The position numbers and the translations under genes were made by a program. Source: CTSoil-075 sp964292325 (GTDB lineage Bacteria > Bacillota > Negativicutes > DSM-13327). Taken from it: a stretch of DNA of 57,566 bases. Location: contig CAXYVG010000011.1 in the NCBI GenBank assembly GCA_964292325.1, positions 1 through 57,566 on the forward strand, read 5' to 3'. The notes beneath the pieces were generated by a model. It ran no database searches, was not told where the DNA came from, and saw only the letters and a program-made list of their open reading frames with translations. Positions 15,233-23,776 of the stretch are shown here, piece by piece; the first letter of the stretch is position 1; each line of letters begins with the position of its first letter.

Positions 15233-17668
15233 TTAGATAAATAGGTTTACATTGGAATCTTCTGCTTCGCCGAGATAGTAGCCAACGCCGCCAACTTTGA
15301 CGCCATCTAGGAGCTCTTCTTGCCGTAATCCCATGACATCTAAGGACATTTGGCAGGCTACGATTTCGATTCCTGCTGCCATTGCCGATTGAATAAGCTC
15401 TTCGAGCGAAGATACGTTTTTATTTTTCATTACCATTCGCATCATCTTAGTGCCCATGCCTAGCATATTCATATTTGATAATTGGAGTGCCTTGCTGCCG
15501 CGTGGCATCATAAAACCAAACATTTTATCGATCAATCCTTTGTTGACAGGAACCTGTTCTGGTTTACGAAGAATATTCAATCCCCAAAAAGTGAAGAAGA
15601 GGGTCACTTTTTTTCCCATGGCAGCGGCACCATTGGCGATAATAAAAGCCGCCATTGCCTTGTCGAGATCACCGCTGAATACTACGATGGTCTTATTATC
15701 TTTTGTGGTAGCTGATGTTTGTGTGCTAGCTTCCATCATCGAATGCTTTCCACCTTTTTTTATAAGGGCAGTAATAATACCATTGGCTTTGCGTAGATCT
15801 AATAGTTGATTGTTGGTTCGCAAGCACCACGCTTTGACATCTTCGGTGAATCCCGGATCAGAAGCAGTAATTTGCAGTGTTTCATTCTCTTTCATTTCAT
15901 CAATTGTTGATTTTAGCTGCATCAGTGGACCGGGGCAAGAAAGACCACAGGCGTCGAAGGAATGATCAAAGGACGCAGCAGAAGCAAGAGGAGAAGGAGG
16001 AGAATCCGTAGGGGAAGTGGCTGTTATTTGACTTTTAGTGGGAACAGATCTCATACCACCCGTCATGTTTTTTACCTTAAAGCCATTTTGGCGTAAGATG
16101 CAGGAGGCGAGGTAGCCTTGTAGTCCCATTTTACAGTAAGTTAAAATGAGTTTATTTTTGTCTAGTTCGGAAAGACGTTGACGCAACGTATCAAGCGGAA
16201 TATTGATAGAGCCTGGCAAATTGCCGTTAGCGAACTCTATTGGTAAACGAACATCCAGCAAGATGGTCTGCTCTGGATCGTAATCCGCGAGGGTTTCATA
16301 GGTAAAAACTTCTGTACGTTTGGCTAAAATATTTTCCGCAGCAAAGCCGAGCATATTGACAGGGGATTTGGCTGAGGAGTAAGGGGGAGCATAGGAAAGT
16401 TCTAATTCGGCAAGATCATATATCGTCCCGCCGAGGCGCATAGTAGTTGCAATCACGTCAATATTCTTATCAACGGTCTTTGGACCGATGCCTTGCGCGC
16501 CGAGGATTTTTCCTTCTTCATTGAACAGGAGTTTTAACGAAAGTTGTAAGGCACCAGGATAGTACGTCGCATGCGAGAATGGATGCACGTAGACTACTTG
16601 ATAGGCGATACCTAGGCGTTTTAAATTCCGCTCGTTATTACCAGTGGTGGCCCCGGTTAGAGAAAACACTTTAATGATAGAGGTGCCTTGTGTTCCTTTA
16701 AATGAAGAAGGAATACCAGCAATATTATCGGCAACAATGCGTCCTTGTTTATTAGCAGGGCCGGCTAGAGGGATAGCAGCTCCTTGGCCGTTTACGAAAT
16801 CTTTTACTTCGATTGCATCACCGACAGCATAGATACCCGAAATCGAGGTTTCCATATGGTCGTTGACTAGGATGTGTCCGCGAGCTCCCAGTTTGATACC
16901 GCTTTCCTTCACAAAAGCAGTATCAGGAGCGACGCCGATGGCTAAGATGACTAGGTCGGCAGTTACGATTGTGCCACTACTTAGCGCTACATCAAGGGCT
17001 ACACCATTTTCATGAAAGGCTTTTACACCATCATTCAGAAGTAGACGGATACCATTTTCTTCTAATTCTTTTTCTAACATACTCGACATATCGGAATCGA
17101 ATGGTGCTAAAATATGTGGGGCAGCTTCTACTAAGGTAACTTCCATTCCTCGTTCTTTTAAGTTTTCAGCCATTTCAACACCAATATAACCACCACCTAT
17201 GACCACTGCCCGTTTCATATTTTCTAGGTCGACTTGCGATTTAATACGGTCGGTATCGGCAATGTTACGTAGCGTGAAGATTTTATCGTGATCAATGCCA
17301 GGGATTGGTGGTTTAATCGGTTTGGCCCCAGGTGACAGGACTAACGCATCATAGGATTCTTCATAGGTTCCACGTATTTTGTTATGAATCGTAATGGTTT
17401 TGCGCTCTGGATGAAGTGCTGTCACTTCGCTATTGACCCGGACATCGATATTAAAACGATCTTGCATAGCTTTGGGTGTTTGCACAATCAATTTTTCACG
17501 CTGTTCAATGGTTTCTCCAATATAATAAGGCAAACCGCAATTAGCAAAGGAAATGTGATCATCTCGTTCGATTAAAATGATCTGTGCATGCTCATCTAAA
17601 CGTCTTAGACGTGCTGCAGCGGAAGCTCCGCCAGCTACGCCACCAATAATTAATATTTTTTTAGTCAT
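15233..17668 (-). CDS. CoA-disulfide reductase-rhodanese-TusA-DsrE fusion
   Basis: 811 residues; ATG at 17668 behind AGGGAGGTTTTACT. Residues 1-440 are a flavin disulfide reductase of the CoADR/NADH-oxidase type: GGVAGGASAAARLRR for FAD, redox Cys44 in NCGLPYYIGE, and GGGYIGVEMAENL for NAD(P)H. Residues about 455-550 are a rhodanese domain with active Cys in TYCKMGLQG. Residues about 575-645 are TusA-like with CGLSCPGPLMQLKS. Residues about 655-811 are DsrE/DsrF-like with ACQMSLDVMG. All four modules keep their key cysteines. The chain could pass persulfide sulfur from CoA or polysulfide to an acceptor. The ArsR gene directly upstream is the likely regulator. Confidence 0.9.
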   Translation of the reverse strand: MTKKILIIGGVAGGASAAARLRRLDEHAQIILIERDDHISFANCGLPYYIGETIEQREKLIVQTPKAMQDRFNIDVRVNSEVTALHPERKTITIHNKIRGTYEESYDALVLSPGAKPIKPPIPGIDHDKIFTLRNIADTDRIKSQVDLENMKRAVVIGGGYIGVEMAENLKERGMEVTLVEAAPHILAPFDSDMSSMLEKELEENGIRLLLNDGVKAFHENGVALDVALSSGTIVTADLVILAIGVAPDTAFVKESGIKLGARGHILVNDHMETSISGIYAVGDAIEVKDFVNGQGAAIPLAGPANKQGRIVADNIAGIPSSFKGTQGTSIIKVFSLTGATTGNNERNLKRLGIAYQVVYVHPFSHATYYPGALQLSLKLLFNEEGKILGAQGIGPKTVDKNIDVIATTMRLGGTIYDLAELELSYAPPYSSAKSPVNMLGFAAENILAKRTEVFTYETLADYDPEQTILLDVRLPIEFANGNLPGSINIPLDTLRQRLSELDKNKLILTYCKMGLQGYLASCILRQNGFKVKNMTGGMRSVPTKSQITATSPTDSPPSPLASAASFDHSFDACGLSCPGPLMQLKSTIDEMKENETLQITASDPGFTEDVKAWCLRTNNQLLDLRKANGIITALIKKGGKHSMMEASTQTSATTKDNKTIVVFSGDLDKAMAAFIIANGAAAMGKKVTLFFTFWGLNILRKPEQVPVNKGLIDKMFGFMMPRGSKALQLSNMNMLGMGTKMMRMVMKNKNVSSLEELIQSAMAAGIEIVACQMSLDVMGLRQEELLDGVKVGGVGYYLGEAEDSNVNLFI

Positions 17669-17716
17669 AGTAAAACCTCCCTTTTTTTATGGACCGTAGA
17701 CTATCTAGTGGTTACG

Positions 17717-18022
17717 TTACTTATCGGGGGATTCGGCAAATAAAACGTTGACCAATTGGACGACTCGTTGGTCGCAAATTTGATAATTGATTTCTAGACC
17801 ATTGCGTACACCGATGATAATGTTGGCGGATTTTAATTTCTGCAAATGCTGAGAAACGGTAGACTGAGGAATGGCTAGGCAAGACTGCATATGGGTTACA
17901 TTGCATTCACCTTTTTCGATCAACCCTTTTACAATGCAAAGACGGGTCGGATGAGCTAAGGTTTTTAGCATTTCAGCTAACTCTGTATATTTTTGCAGAT
18001 CTAGTTTCATGGTAGTATTCAC
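17717..18022 (-). CDS. ArsR-family repressor, probable sulfur/persulfide sensor
   Basis: 101 residues; ATG at 18022 behind GAGAGGTGAATACTACC. Winged helix with AHPTRLCIVKGL and PQSTVSQHLQKLKSA. Cysteines lie at 29, 40, 48 and 83. The metal box of classic ArsR/SmtB (ELCVCDL) is absent. Family members BigR, SqrR and CstR-like regulators sense persulfides through cysteine pairs, and this gene lies 49 bases upstream of a multidomain sulfurtransferase in the same direction. I infer a repressor of that gene. A 22-bp near-perfect palindrome at 18044-18065 is its likely operator. Confidence 0.82.
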   Translation of the reverse strand: MNTTMKLDLQKYTELAEMLKTLAHPTRLCIVKGLIEKGECNVTHMQSCLAIPQSTVSQHLQKLKSANIIIGVRNGLEINYQICDQRVVQLVNVLFAESPDK

Positions 18023-18043
18023 CTCTCAGTATCTATAAATTTA

Positions 18044-18065
18044 TATATTGTAATATTATAATATA
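18044..18065. promoter_or_regulatory. 22-bp palindrome, candidate ArsR operator
   Basis: TATATTGTAAT (18044-18054) is repeated inverted in ATTATAATATA (18055-18065) with a single mismatch. It lies 22 bases upstream of the arsR-type start codon. AT-rich palindromes of this kind are typical binding sites of BigR/ArsR repressors. Confidence 0.5.
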
Positions 18066-18257
18066 GTTTTCAAAAGGATATGTCAATAGGACAAATGATA
18101 CATAATATGTACATGTGTAGGGAAGATTCATTGCTATTGTAGAAAATGGATTAATAAGTAAAAAAAATATAATATTTTTCCAAAATAAGGGAGGAATTAT
18201 TTGATTAGTGGCGAATATGTAAAATAAAGTAAAAAATAACAAATGGAGGTAGTGAAA

Positions 18258-18806
18258 ATGAAAATTTGTATTGATCCTGGACATTCTGGTCCTTATGAAC
18301 CAGGGGCTTGTGTTGGTGGGGTAACAGAGGCGGCAATCAATATGGCGATTAGTAAAAGCGTAGGTGAAATTCTTTTTTGGCTTGGTTATGAAGTAATTTT
18401 TACGAGAATTGGTAATATTGAACAGGATGATTTAGAATTTCGTGCCCAACTTGCCAATAATGAGGATGCAGATTTATTCATATCGATTCATTGTAACTCG
18501 GCAGAGTCACCTGTCGCCAATGGGGTAGAAATTTATCATCATCCTGACTCGGAGGAGGGGATGACATTAGCAGTATTGATTGCTGGTGTACTTCCAGAAA
18601 GTACTACACTCGAAAATCGTGGAGTGAAGGAAGAAAATTTTGCCGTATTACGGTTGACAAATATGCCAGCTGTACTCGTGGAGTGTGGATTTTTATCTTC
18701 TGAAAGCGATCGCCAAATCCTTACCGATGAACGTCAACAAACTGCAATTGCGCTAGGAATCGCTGCTGGCATTAACCGTTACTTTATACTTGGTGTCGAA
18801 AAATAA
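18258..18806 (+). CDS. N-acetylmuramoyl-L-alanine amidase
   Basis: 182 residues. I chose ATG at 18258 because GGAGG lies at 18244-18248, inside the longer frame that starts at 18243. The Amidase_3 fold begins at once with CIDPGHSG (zinc His), followed by the second zinc ligand Glu in VTEAAINMAI, SIHCNSAE (third His) and the catalytic Glu in VLVECGFLSSESD. No signal peptide or cell-wall binding repeat is present, so it may act in the mother cell, during sporulation or in recycling rather than outside the cell. It has its own terminator. Confidence 0.9.
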   Translation: MKICIDPGHSGPYEPGACVGGVTEAAINMAISKSVGEILFWLGYEVIFTRIGNIEQDDLEFRAQLANNEDADLFISIHCNSAESPVANGVEIYHHPDSEEGMTLAVLIAGVLPESTTLENRGVKEENFAVLRLTNMPAVLVECGFLSSESDRQILTDERQQTAIALGIAAGINRYFILGVEK

Positions 18807-18868
18807 AAGGTAGTTGTTATGAATCGTTATAGCACTAAGAAAATGACAGCTATATAGACCATTTTTAG

Positions 18869-18910
18869 AGCGGATAGATCACAGTTTTTCGTGTGATCTA
18901 TCCGCTTTTT
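18869..18910 (+). terminator. Terminator of the amidase gene
   Basis: AGCGGATAGATCACA (18869-18883) pairs perfectly with TGTGATCTATCCGCT (18892-18906), followed by a T run. Confidence 0.92.
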
Positions 18911-19045
18911 GAGGAAAAAAATTCCTAATATTTGCAGAAAAATCAGAGAAAAAAGTGATAAATTCTGACTTCTTTTGAAAAGCAGGAATATAGATTTGTG
19001 CACCGAAATGTGTAAAAGATAAGTTGCCCAGAAAGGAGTATGATT

Positions 19046-21628
19046 ATGCAGTGTAATCAATATAAAATTGCTGTCTCTGGAGATATATGCATAAATTTTC
19101 TGCATTGGATTACCGATCCTCAAAATAATAGAGGCCTCAATTGGCAAAATAATTTAAATATGCATACCATCTTAATGCCTGGAGAAGCATTATTATTAGC
19201 AAAGCTAGTAACGCTAGCAACTGGATCTTGTATTCTTTCACCGCAGATACAAGATTTGGAATCCATTTCTACAACGGAATTCCTACGATCCACTGCAGAA
19301 GTGGAACGGTTCCCTGTATTTTCTGATAAAAAAAATAATAATAAAGTATATAGAGTCAAACGCTTTATGGGATTTTCAGGCCCATCCTCTGGAGGATCTA
19401 AATTATTACCCATTAAAAATGATGACGCAGATGCGAATATGGTTATTATAGATGATGAGAATAATGGGTATCATTCGAATGAGCAATTTTGGCCTTTAGC
19501 GATTAAAACAGCAGATAAAGAACCGATTATTTTATATAAAATGAGTAATCCAATTAACTCAACACTTCTTTGGAAAAAATTAGAAAGTGATCATATCGAT
19601 AGAACGGTAGTGATCATCAATAGTGATGATTTACGTTCAAAAGGAGTCAACATTAGTAAAAGTCTTTCTTGGGAACGAACAGCCCAAGATTTTGTCTGGC
19701 AGATTAACAATAGTCCGAATCTTGGTTTTCTTGCGCGTTGCCGTCATCTGATTGTTCTTTTTGGGCTGGAAGGTGCGATTTATTATAAAAATGAAGGTGT
19801 AGTAGAATCGAGTTTATATTTTCTGCCTTATCAATTTGAAGGTGGCTCAATTGATGAGAGCCAAGGGAAAATGACGGGATTTACTTCGTGCTTTGTTGCT
19901 GGCATTGCAAGTAGTATTGTATTAGGAAATGATAGTAATGAAGAGATTTCGATATCAATCGGTGAAGGGATACGAAAAGGAATTGTTGCCTCGCAAAAAT
20001 TCTATATGGAAGGGTTTGGGGAAAACATAGAGTATTATCGCTTTCCCAATCCAAAAATATTTATAGAAAATAAAACTGATTTTATTACGACCGAACATGT
20101 GCAAGATGTAGTCATACGGCTTTCAGAGAATAATAATTGCCAATCTTGTTGGTATATACTAAAGGATAAAAGTTCAACAAGTTTAGCAGAAATCGCATAT
20201 AATATTGTGAAAAATGGAGTGCAACATGCACTAAAGTTTATACCAATCGCTCAGTTTGGCAAGCTACAAACGGTAGATCGAGGAGAAATTGAAAGTTATA
20301 GAAGTATCAAGAATTTAATGGGCGAATATCTTTCGACTACCAACACTGCCCGTCCACTTTGTATTGCCGTATTTGGTACACCTGGTTCCGGCAAGTCCTT
20401 TGGGGTAACGGAAATTGCAGCGAGTATTGCTCCGACTGTGATTAAAAAGTTGAATTTTAATTTATCGCAGTTGGCTAAACCGGTCGATTTAATTAATGCG
20501 TTTCATAAGGTAAGAGATCTTTGCTTAGAAGGAAAGGTTCCACTAGTGTTTTTTGATGAGTTTGATTCTGCATTTGAAGGTAAATTAGGATGGCTAAAAT
20601 ACTTTTTAGCACCGATGCAAGATGGTGTATTTCAGGAGGGCGACTCTCTTCATTCTATTGGTAAAGCCATCTTTGTATTTGCTGGTGGCACGAGTAGCAC
20701 ACTCAAAGACTTTTGTGGCGAAGGCATAGAAGATGCACAAGAACAAAAACGATTTACACTTGACTTTAAAGGTGCAAAAGGACCGGATTTTCTAAGCCGT
20801 TTACGAGGGTATGTAAATATATTAGGACCTAACCAAACCAATCAAGAGAATGATCAATTATTTATTATTCGTAGAGCCATGCTACTACGAGCGTTATTAG
20901 AGAGAAAAGTACCGCATTTAATTAATGATCGAGGCGATGCACAAATTGATAATGGGGTACTACGAGCATTACTTAAAATTCCAAGGTATAAGCATGAATC
21001 AAGGTCGATGGAAGCAATATTAGAAATGAGCTTACTGACGAATGCTGAAAAATGGGAACAGTCATACCTTCCATCGAAGGAACAAATGAGACTTCATGTA
21101 GACGAAGAAGAATTTTTGCGGCATTTAATGCACGATACATTCTTTAGTGAAAAAATAGAAAGTCTGGCAATGGCGATTCATGAAAAATACCGAGAACTGA
21201 CAGAAGAAGCGAAAGGGGCTGATTCTGATTTTCTAAAAGCCTGGGATGAACTGGATGAAGATCTGAAAGAGTCTGCTCGTATGCAAGCGAAAACGATTCC
21301 CAATGCCCTGCTTACTATTAATTATGATGTTGTTTCTGTGAAAGAGACGCCAACCGTTTTAGGGTTTACAGAAAAAGAAATAGAAATTATTGCTGCATAT
21401 GAACATACACATTGGTGTCGGTATCGAAAATCTACTGGTTGGAAAAAAGGGGACGTAAAAGATAAAGTAAAACGGATTGATCCTGCACTGGTCGCTTGGA
21501 GTGCATTGTCTAAGGAGAAAAAATACAAGGTGTATCAGATGGTGAAAATTTGGCCGGAAATATTGTCGCAAGCCAATTTTAAGGTAGAGCGATTGAAGTT
21601 TTTATGTAATTGCGAAAAAGAAATTTGA
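19046..21628 (+). CDS. Kinase-like / AAA+ ATPase / RyR-domain fusion protein
   Basis: 860 residues. I chose ATG at 19046 because AAAGGAG lies 7 bases upstream. Residues 1-330 resemble a PfkB/ribokinase fold (KIAVSGDICINFLHW; GKMTGFTSCFVAGIASSI at 273-290), but the catalytic GAGD position reads GFTS, so phosphotransfer is unlikely. Residues about 420-640 are AAA+: Walker A GTPGSGKS (444-451), Walker B VFFDEFDSAF (Asp504, Glu505), and a sensor-like segment (FVFAGGTSS). Residues about 700-850 match the RyR domain (MAIHEKYRELTEE; EHTHW at 786-790; GWKKGDVKD). RyR domains in bacteria are predicted ligand sensors. No effector gene is adjacent. The overall function is unknown. Confidence 0.75.
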   Translation: MQCNQYKIAVSGDICINFLHWITDPQNNRGLNWQNNLNMHTILMPGEALLLAKLVTLATGSCILSPQIQDLESISTTEFLRSTAEVERFPVFSDKKNNNKVYRVKRFMGFSGPSSGGSKLLPIKNDDADANMVIIDDENNGYHSNEQFWPLAIKTADKEPIILYKMSNPINSTLLWKKLESDHIDRTVVIINSDDLRSKGVNISKSLSWERTAQDFVWQINNSPNLGFLARCRHLIVLFGLEGAIYYKNEGVVESSLYFLPYQFEGGSIDESQGKMTGFTSCFVAGIASSIVLGNDSNEEISISIGEGIRKGIVASQKFYMEGFGENIEYYRFPNPKIFIENKTDFITTEHVQDVVIRLSENNNCQSCWYILKDKSSTSLAEIAYNIVKNGVQHALKFIPIAQFGKLQTVDRGEIESYRSIKNLMGEYLSTTNTARPLCIAVFGTPGSGKSFGVTEIAASIAPTVIKKLNFNLSQLAKPVDLINAFHKVRDLCLEGKVPLVFFDEFDSAFEGKLGWLKYFLAPMQDGVFQEGDSLHSIGKAIFVFAGGTSSTLKDFCGEGIEDAQEQKRFTLDFKGAKGPDFLSRLRGYVNILGPNQTNQENDQLFIIRRAMLLRALLERKVPHLINDRGDAQIDNGVLRALLKIPRYKHESRSMEAILEMSLLTNAEKWEQSYLPSKEQMRLHVDEEEFLRHLMHDTFFSEKIESLAMAIHEKYRELTEEAKGADSDFLKAWDELDEDLKESARMQAKTIPNALLTINYDVVSVKETPTVLGFTEKEIEIIAAYEHTHWCRYRKSTGWKKGDVKDKVKRIDPALVAWSALSKEKKYKVYQMVKIWPEILSQANFKVERLKFLCNCEKEI

Positions 21629-21729
21629 TCAATTGCAGTAGTTTTTTATCAGAAAAGCAATATACCATTGGCTAAAAATTAGTGAATTGTGGTATAATAT
21701 CACGAAAATAAAAAAGTGAGGGATTCAAC

Positions 21730-22155
21730 GTGAAAAAAGCAATCATTGAGATGGATAAAGGGAATGTTGTCATTGAGTTATTTGAGAAAGATGCACCAAA
21801 AACAGTAGCAAATTTCGAAAAACTGATTACAGAAGGGTTTTATGATGGACTTACTTTTCACCGTGTCATTAAAGGATTTGTAGCCCAAGGTGGTTGCCCG
21901 ATTGGTAATGGTACTGGTGGACCTGGTTATCAAATTCCTTGCGAAACAAAAAATAATCCACAAAAAAATGTGAGAGGCGCACTATCAATGGCCCATGCAG
22001 GCCCTAATACCGGTGGTAGCCAGTTTTTCATTGTATATGAAGACCAACCACATTTAGATGGCGTACATACTGTTTTTGGTAAAGTCATTGAAGGTATGGA
22101 TGTTGTGGACCAAATTCGTAAAGGTGATAAAATGAATAAGGTTACAATAGCTTAG
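21730..22155 (+). CDS. Peptidyl-prolyl cis-trans isomerase, cyclophilin type
   Basis: 141 residues; GTG at 21730 behind AAGTGAGGGATTCAAC. It is a compact bacterial cyclophilin with the active-site series FHRVIKGFVAQGG (catalytic Arg), GGSQFFIVYEDQPHLDG and HTVFGKVIEGMDVV. No signal peptide is present, so it is a cytosolic folding helper. A long hairpin follows at 22164-22218. Confidence 0.93.
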   Translation: MKKAIIEMDKGNVVIELFEKDAPKTVANFEKLITEGFYDGLTFHRVIKGFVAQGGCPIGNGTGGPGYQIPCETKNNPQKNVRGALSMAHAGPNTGGSQFFIVYEDQPHLDGVHTVFGKVIEGMDVVDQIRKGDKMNKVTIA

Positions 22156-22163
22156 TAAAAAGT

Positions 22164-22218
22164 ACGCCCTAAAGTTTCATTTGCAATCGTGATGGATGCA
22201 GATGAAATTTTGGGGCGT
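22164..22218 (+). terminator. Long hairpin after the cyclophilin gene
   Basis: ACGCCCTAAAGTTTCATTTGCA (22164-22185; two mismatches) pairs with 22197-22218. The stem is about 20 bp. The T content after it is low, so it may be an imperfect terminator. Confidence 0.6.
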
Positions 22219-22252
22219 TACCTTTACCATAAATCAATAGAGGAGGTAGTTG

Positions 22253-22537
22253 GTGTTGGCGCCACTACAAAAATTAGCAATCTTTCTTCTTAGTCTTGGT
22301 CTTGAAAGAGGGCAAAGAGTCATTGAATTGATGGATAGCGATGAGATAAAAGCGATTGCTTCAGAAATGGGTAAATTGACCGAAATCTCTGCAGAAAAAC
22401 AAAAAATTGTCTGGTCAGAATTTGAGCAACTAGGTTATCATAATGAAATGAATTGTATGGAAATTATATCGGTGATTCGGATGATGTTTCATGGCAGTAA
22501 GATTACGGAGAAGAGTAGAAACCGGTTTTCACGATAG
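22253..22537 (+). CDS. Stand-alone FliG N-terminal-domain-like protein
   Basis: 94 residues. AGGAGG at 22241-22246 serves GTG at 22253 (TTG at 22250 and 22256 are alternatives). The sequence LQKLAIFLLSLGLERGQRVIELMDSDEIKAIASEM matches the start of flagellar switch protein FliG, where this helical domain attaches the rotor to FliF. The middle and C-terminal FliG domains that bind FliM and the stator are absent, and no flagellar gene is nearby. It may be a small helper or an exapted homologue; it is too well formed to be plain debris. Confidence 0.65.
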   Translation: MLAPLQKLAIFLLSLGLERGQRVIELMDSDEIKAIASEMGKLTEISAEKQKIVWSEFEQLGYHNEMNCMEIISVIRMMFHGSKITEKSRNRFSR

Positions 22538-22548
22538 GAAACTGGGTG

Positions 22549-23154
22549 TTATTGAATATGTTCTCTCCATAATTCGGCAATCTTAGATCGAAATTCAATT
22601 TGCACTGTTTGATCTTGATTGCTATCAGCGAGACCTTGGGCGGGTATTGCTGTTGCATTGGTAATATCGACGAAGCATAAAGGGGGAAATAATACGCACC
22701 ACCAGTTTTTGCCTTCTGCCTGTCCGATTAAAACGCGTACCGCTTCATATTTACCAGCGGGTAACACGAGATTGCCATATGATTTTATCGGGAAATCGTA
22801 TATTCCAGTTTCGAGTACTACCGAATAATCAGCACCGTTCATAACCAGCACTTGCGTAGCGACATCTAGTAATTGGTTTTGATGCGCTAGTACAATACTT
22901 CTTGCTACGTCCTTTTCAGAGACTTGTTCTAAATAGGGAGCTAAGTAGGCAATAATCGCATCACGCACTTTTAATTTTAGTTGTTGATCGGCAGCGCTAT
23001 CACTGTTTGCTAAGACATGTAAGCGGATAACATCCTCTTTGCCGCATGATACAGGTAGATTTTGCTTACCTTGATAGATGAAAAATCCCCAACCAATCGC
23101 GATAAAAATAAACATACCTATGATGCCAGATATCCATAACTTTTTATTTTTCAT
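22549..23154 (-). CDS. spoIIR: Stage II sporulation protein R
   Basis: 201 residues; ATG at 23154 behind AAGGAGTTTTATCATA. An N-terminal membrane helix or signal anchor (residues 6-27) is followed by the SpoIIR core: VIRLHVLANSDSAADQQLKLKVRDAII, then GNLVLPAGKYEAVRVLIGQAEGKNWWCVLFPPLCFVD. In Bacillus SpoIIR is made in the forespore under sigma-F and secreted toward SpoIIGA, which then processes pro-sigma-E. Its presence indicates an endospore former. It converges on the FliG-N-like gene with 11 bases between stops. Confidence 0.93.
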   Translation of the reverse strand: MKNKKLWISGIIGMFIFIAIGWGFFIYQGKQNLPVSCGKEDVIRLHVLANSDSAADQQLKLKVRDAIIAYLAPYLEQVSEKDVARSIVLAHQNQLLDVATQVLVMNGADYSVVLETGIYDFPIKSYGNLVLPAGKYEAVRVLIGQAEGKNWWCVLFPPLCFVDITNATAIPAQGLADSNQDQTVQIEFRSKIAELWREHIQ

Positions 23155-23287
23155 TATGATAAAACTCCTTATAAAATATATATATTAAGTATTACCATAA
23201 TTTGGAAAAATAATCATAATATATGAGGATATCATAATATCTTTATAATAATTATGATAGAAGATCTATAGTCAAAATGAATTTGCG

Positions 23288-23338
23288 AACAAAAAAATAT
23301 CCTTCATTACAGTGTAATGAAGGACATTTTTTCGTTCG
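23288..23338 (-). terminator. Terminator of the symporter-hutP transcript
   Basis: CCTTCATTAC (23301-23310) pairs with GTAATGAAGG (23314-23323), and an outer pair GCGAAC/GTTCGC brackets A and T runs. It can work on both strands. Confidence 0.85.
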
Positions 23339-23343
23339 CAATA

Positions 23344-23775
23344 TTATACTTCTACGTTGCCTGTTGGCAATGAACGGTGCGCTAGACCTACGGCAACTTC
23401 ATTTAGGTTTAAAACGCCTACACCAAAATAAATAGCTACGCAAAGATGCTCACCATAGCGAGCAATTCCTATTTTCCCGCCAACATTAAGGCCTGCTACT
23501 TTTGGTGTAATTTGTTCGAGTGCGGCGTGAGCCGCACCAGCCACTGCTCCTTCGCCGATATGGTTTGCGAGCACGAGTCCTTGGCGCTCCGCAGCAACGA
23601 CTGCTCGTTCGATAATTTTTTTGATAGAAGGTAAGTATTCGCCGCCAAAATCTACTGCTGTGGCAAGAATACCTCGAGTACTTAAACGTTGACGCAAATA
23701 TTGTTCATCTTGTCGGTCTTCACTGATAGCCATGGATAATGCGGCTCTACCTACATCAATACTTGCAATTTCCAC
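23344..23775 (-). CDS. hutP: HutP-family RNA-binding antiterminator
   Basis: 143 residues, close to Bacillus HutP (about 148). GTG at 23775 has AGGAGG inside the end of the upstream symporter gene, leaving a one-base gap. The family core is intact: GRAALSMAIS near the N terminus, then GGKIGIARYGEHLCVAIYFGVGVLNLNEVAVGLAHRSLP, which holds the histidine- and metal-binding residues. HutP bound to L-histidine and Mg2+ binds UAG-rich RNA and prevents termination in the hut leader. Here it is coded behind a symporter whose own leader is UAG-rich with an attenuator, so autoregulation of this pair is plausible. Confidence 0.88.
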   Translation of the reverse strand: MEIASIDVGRAALSMAISEDRQDEQYLRQRLSTRGILATAVDFGGEYLPSIKKIIERAVVAAERQGLVLANHIGEGAVAGAAHAALEQITPKVAGLNVGGKIGIARYGEHLCVAIYFGVGVLNLNEVAVGLAHRSLPTGNVEV

Positions 23776-23776
23776 G

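Noticed and set aside
15024..15236. 70-codon plus-strand frame between DUF134 and the sulfur fusion gene
   Set aside because: The sequence is AT-rich with Ile/Tyr/Phe-heavy translation and no ribosome site, and it covers the DUF134 promoter.
18809..18858. 12-codon peptide after the amidase gene
   Set aside because: A weak ribosome site precedes an ATG but the frame is only 12 codons and runs toward the terminator; it cannot be supported.
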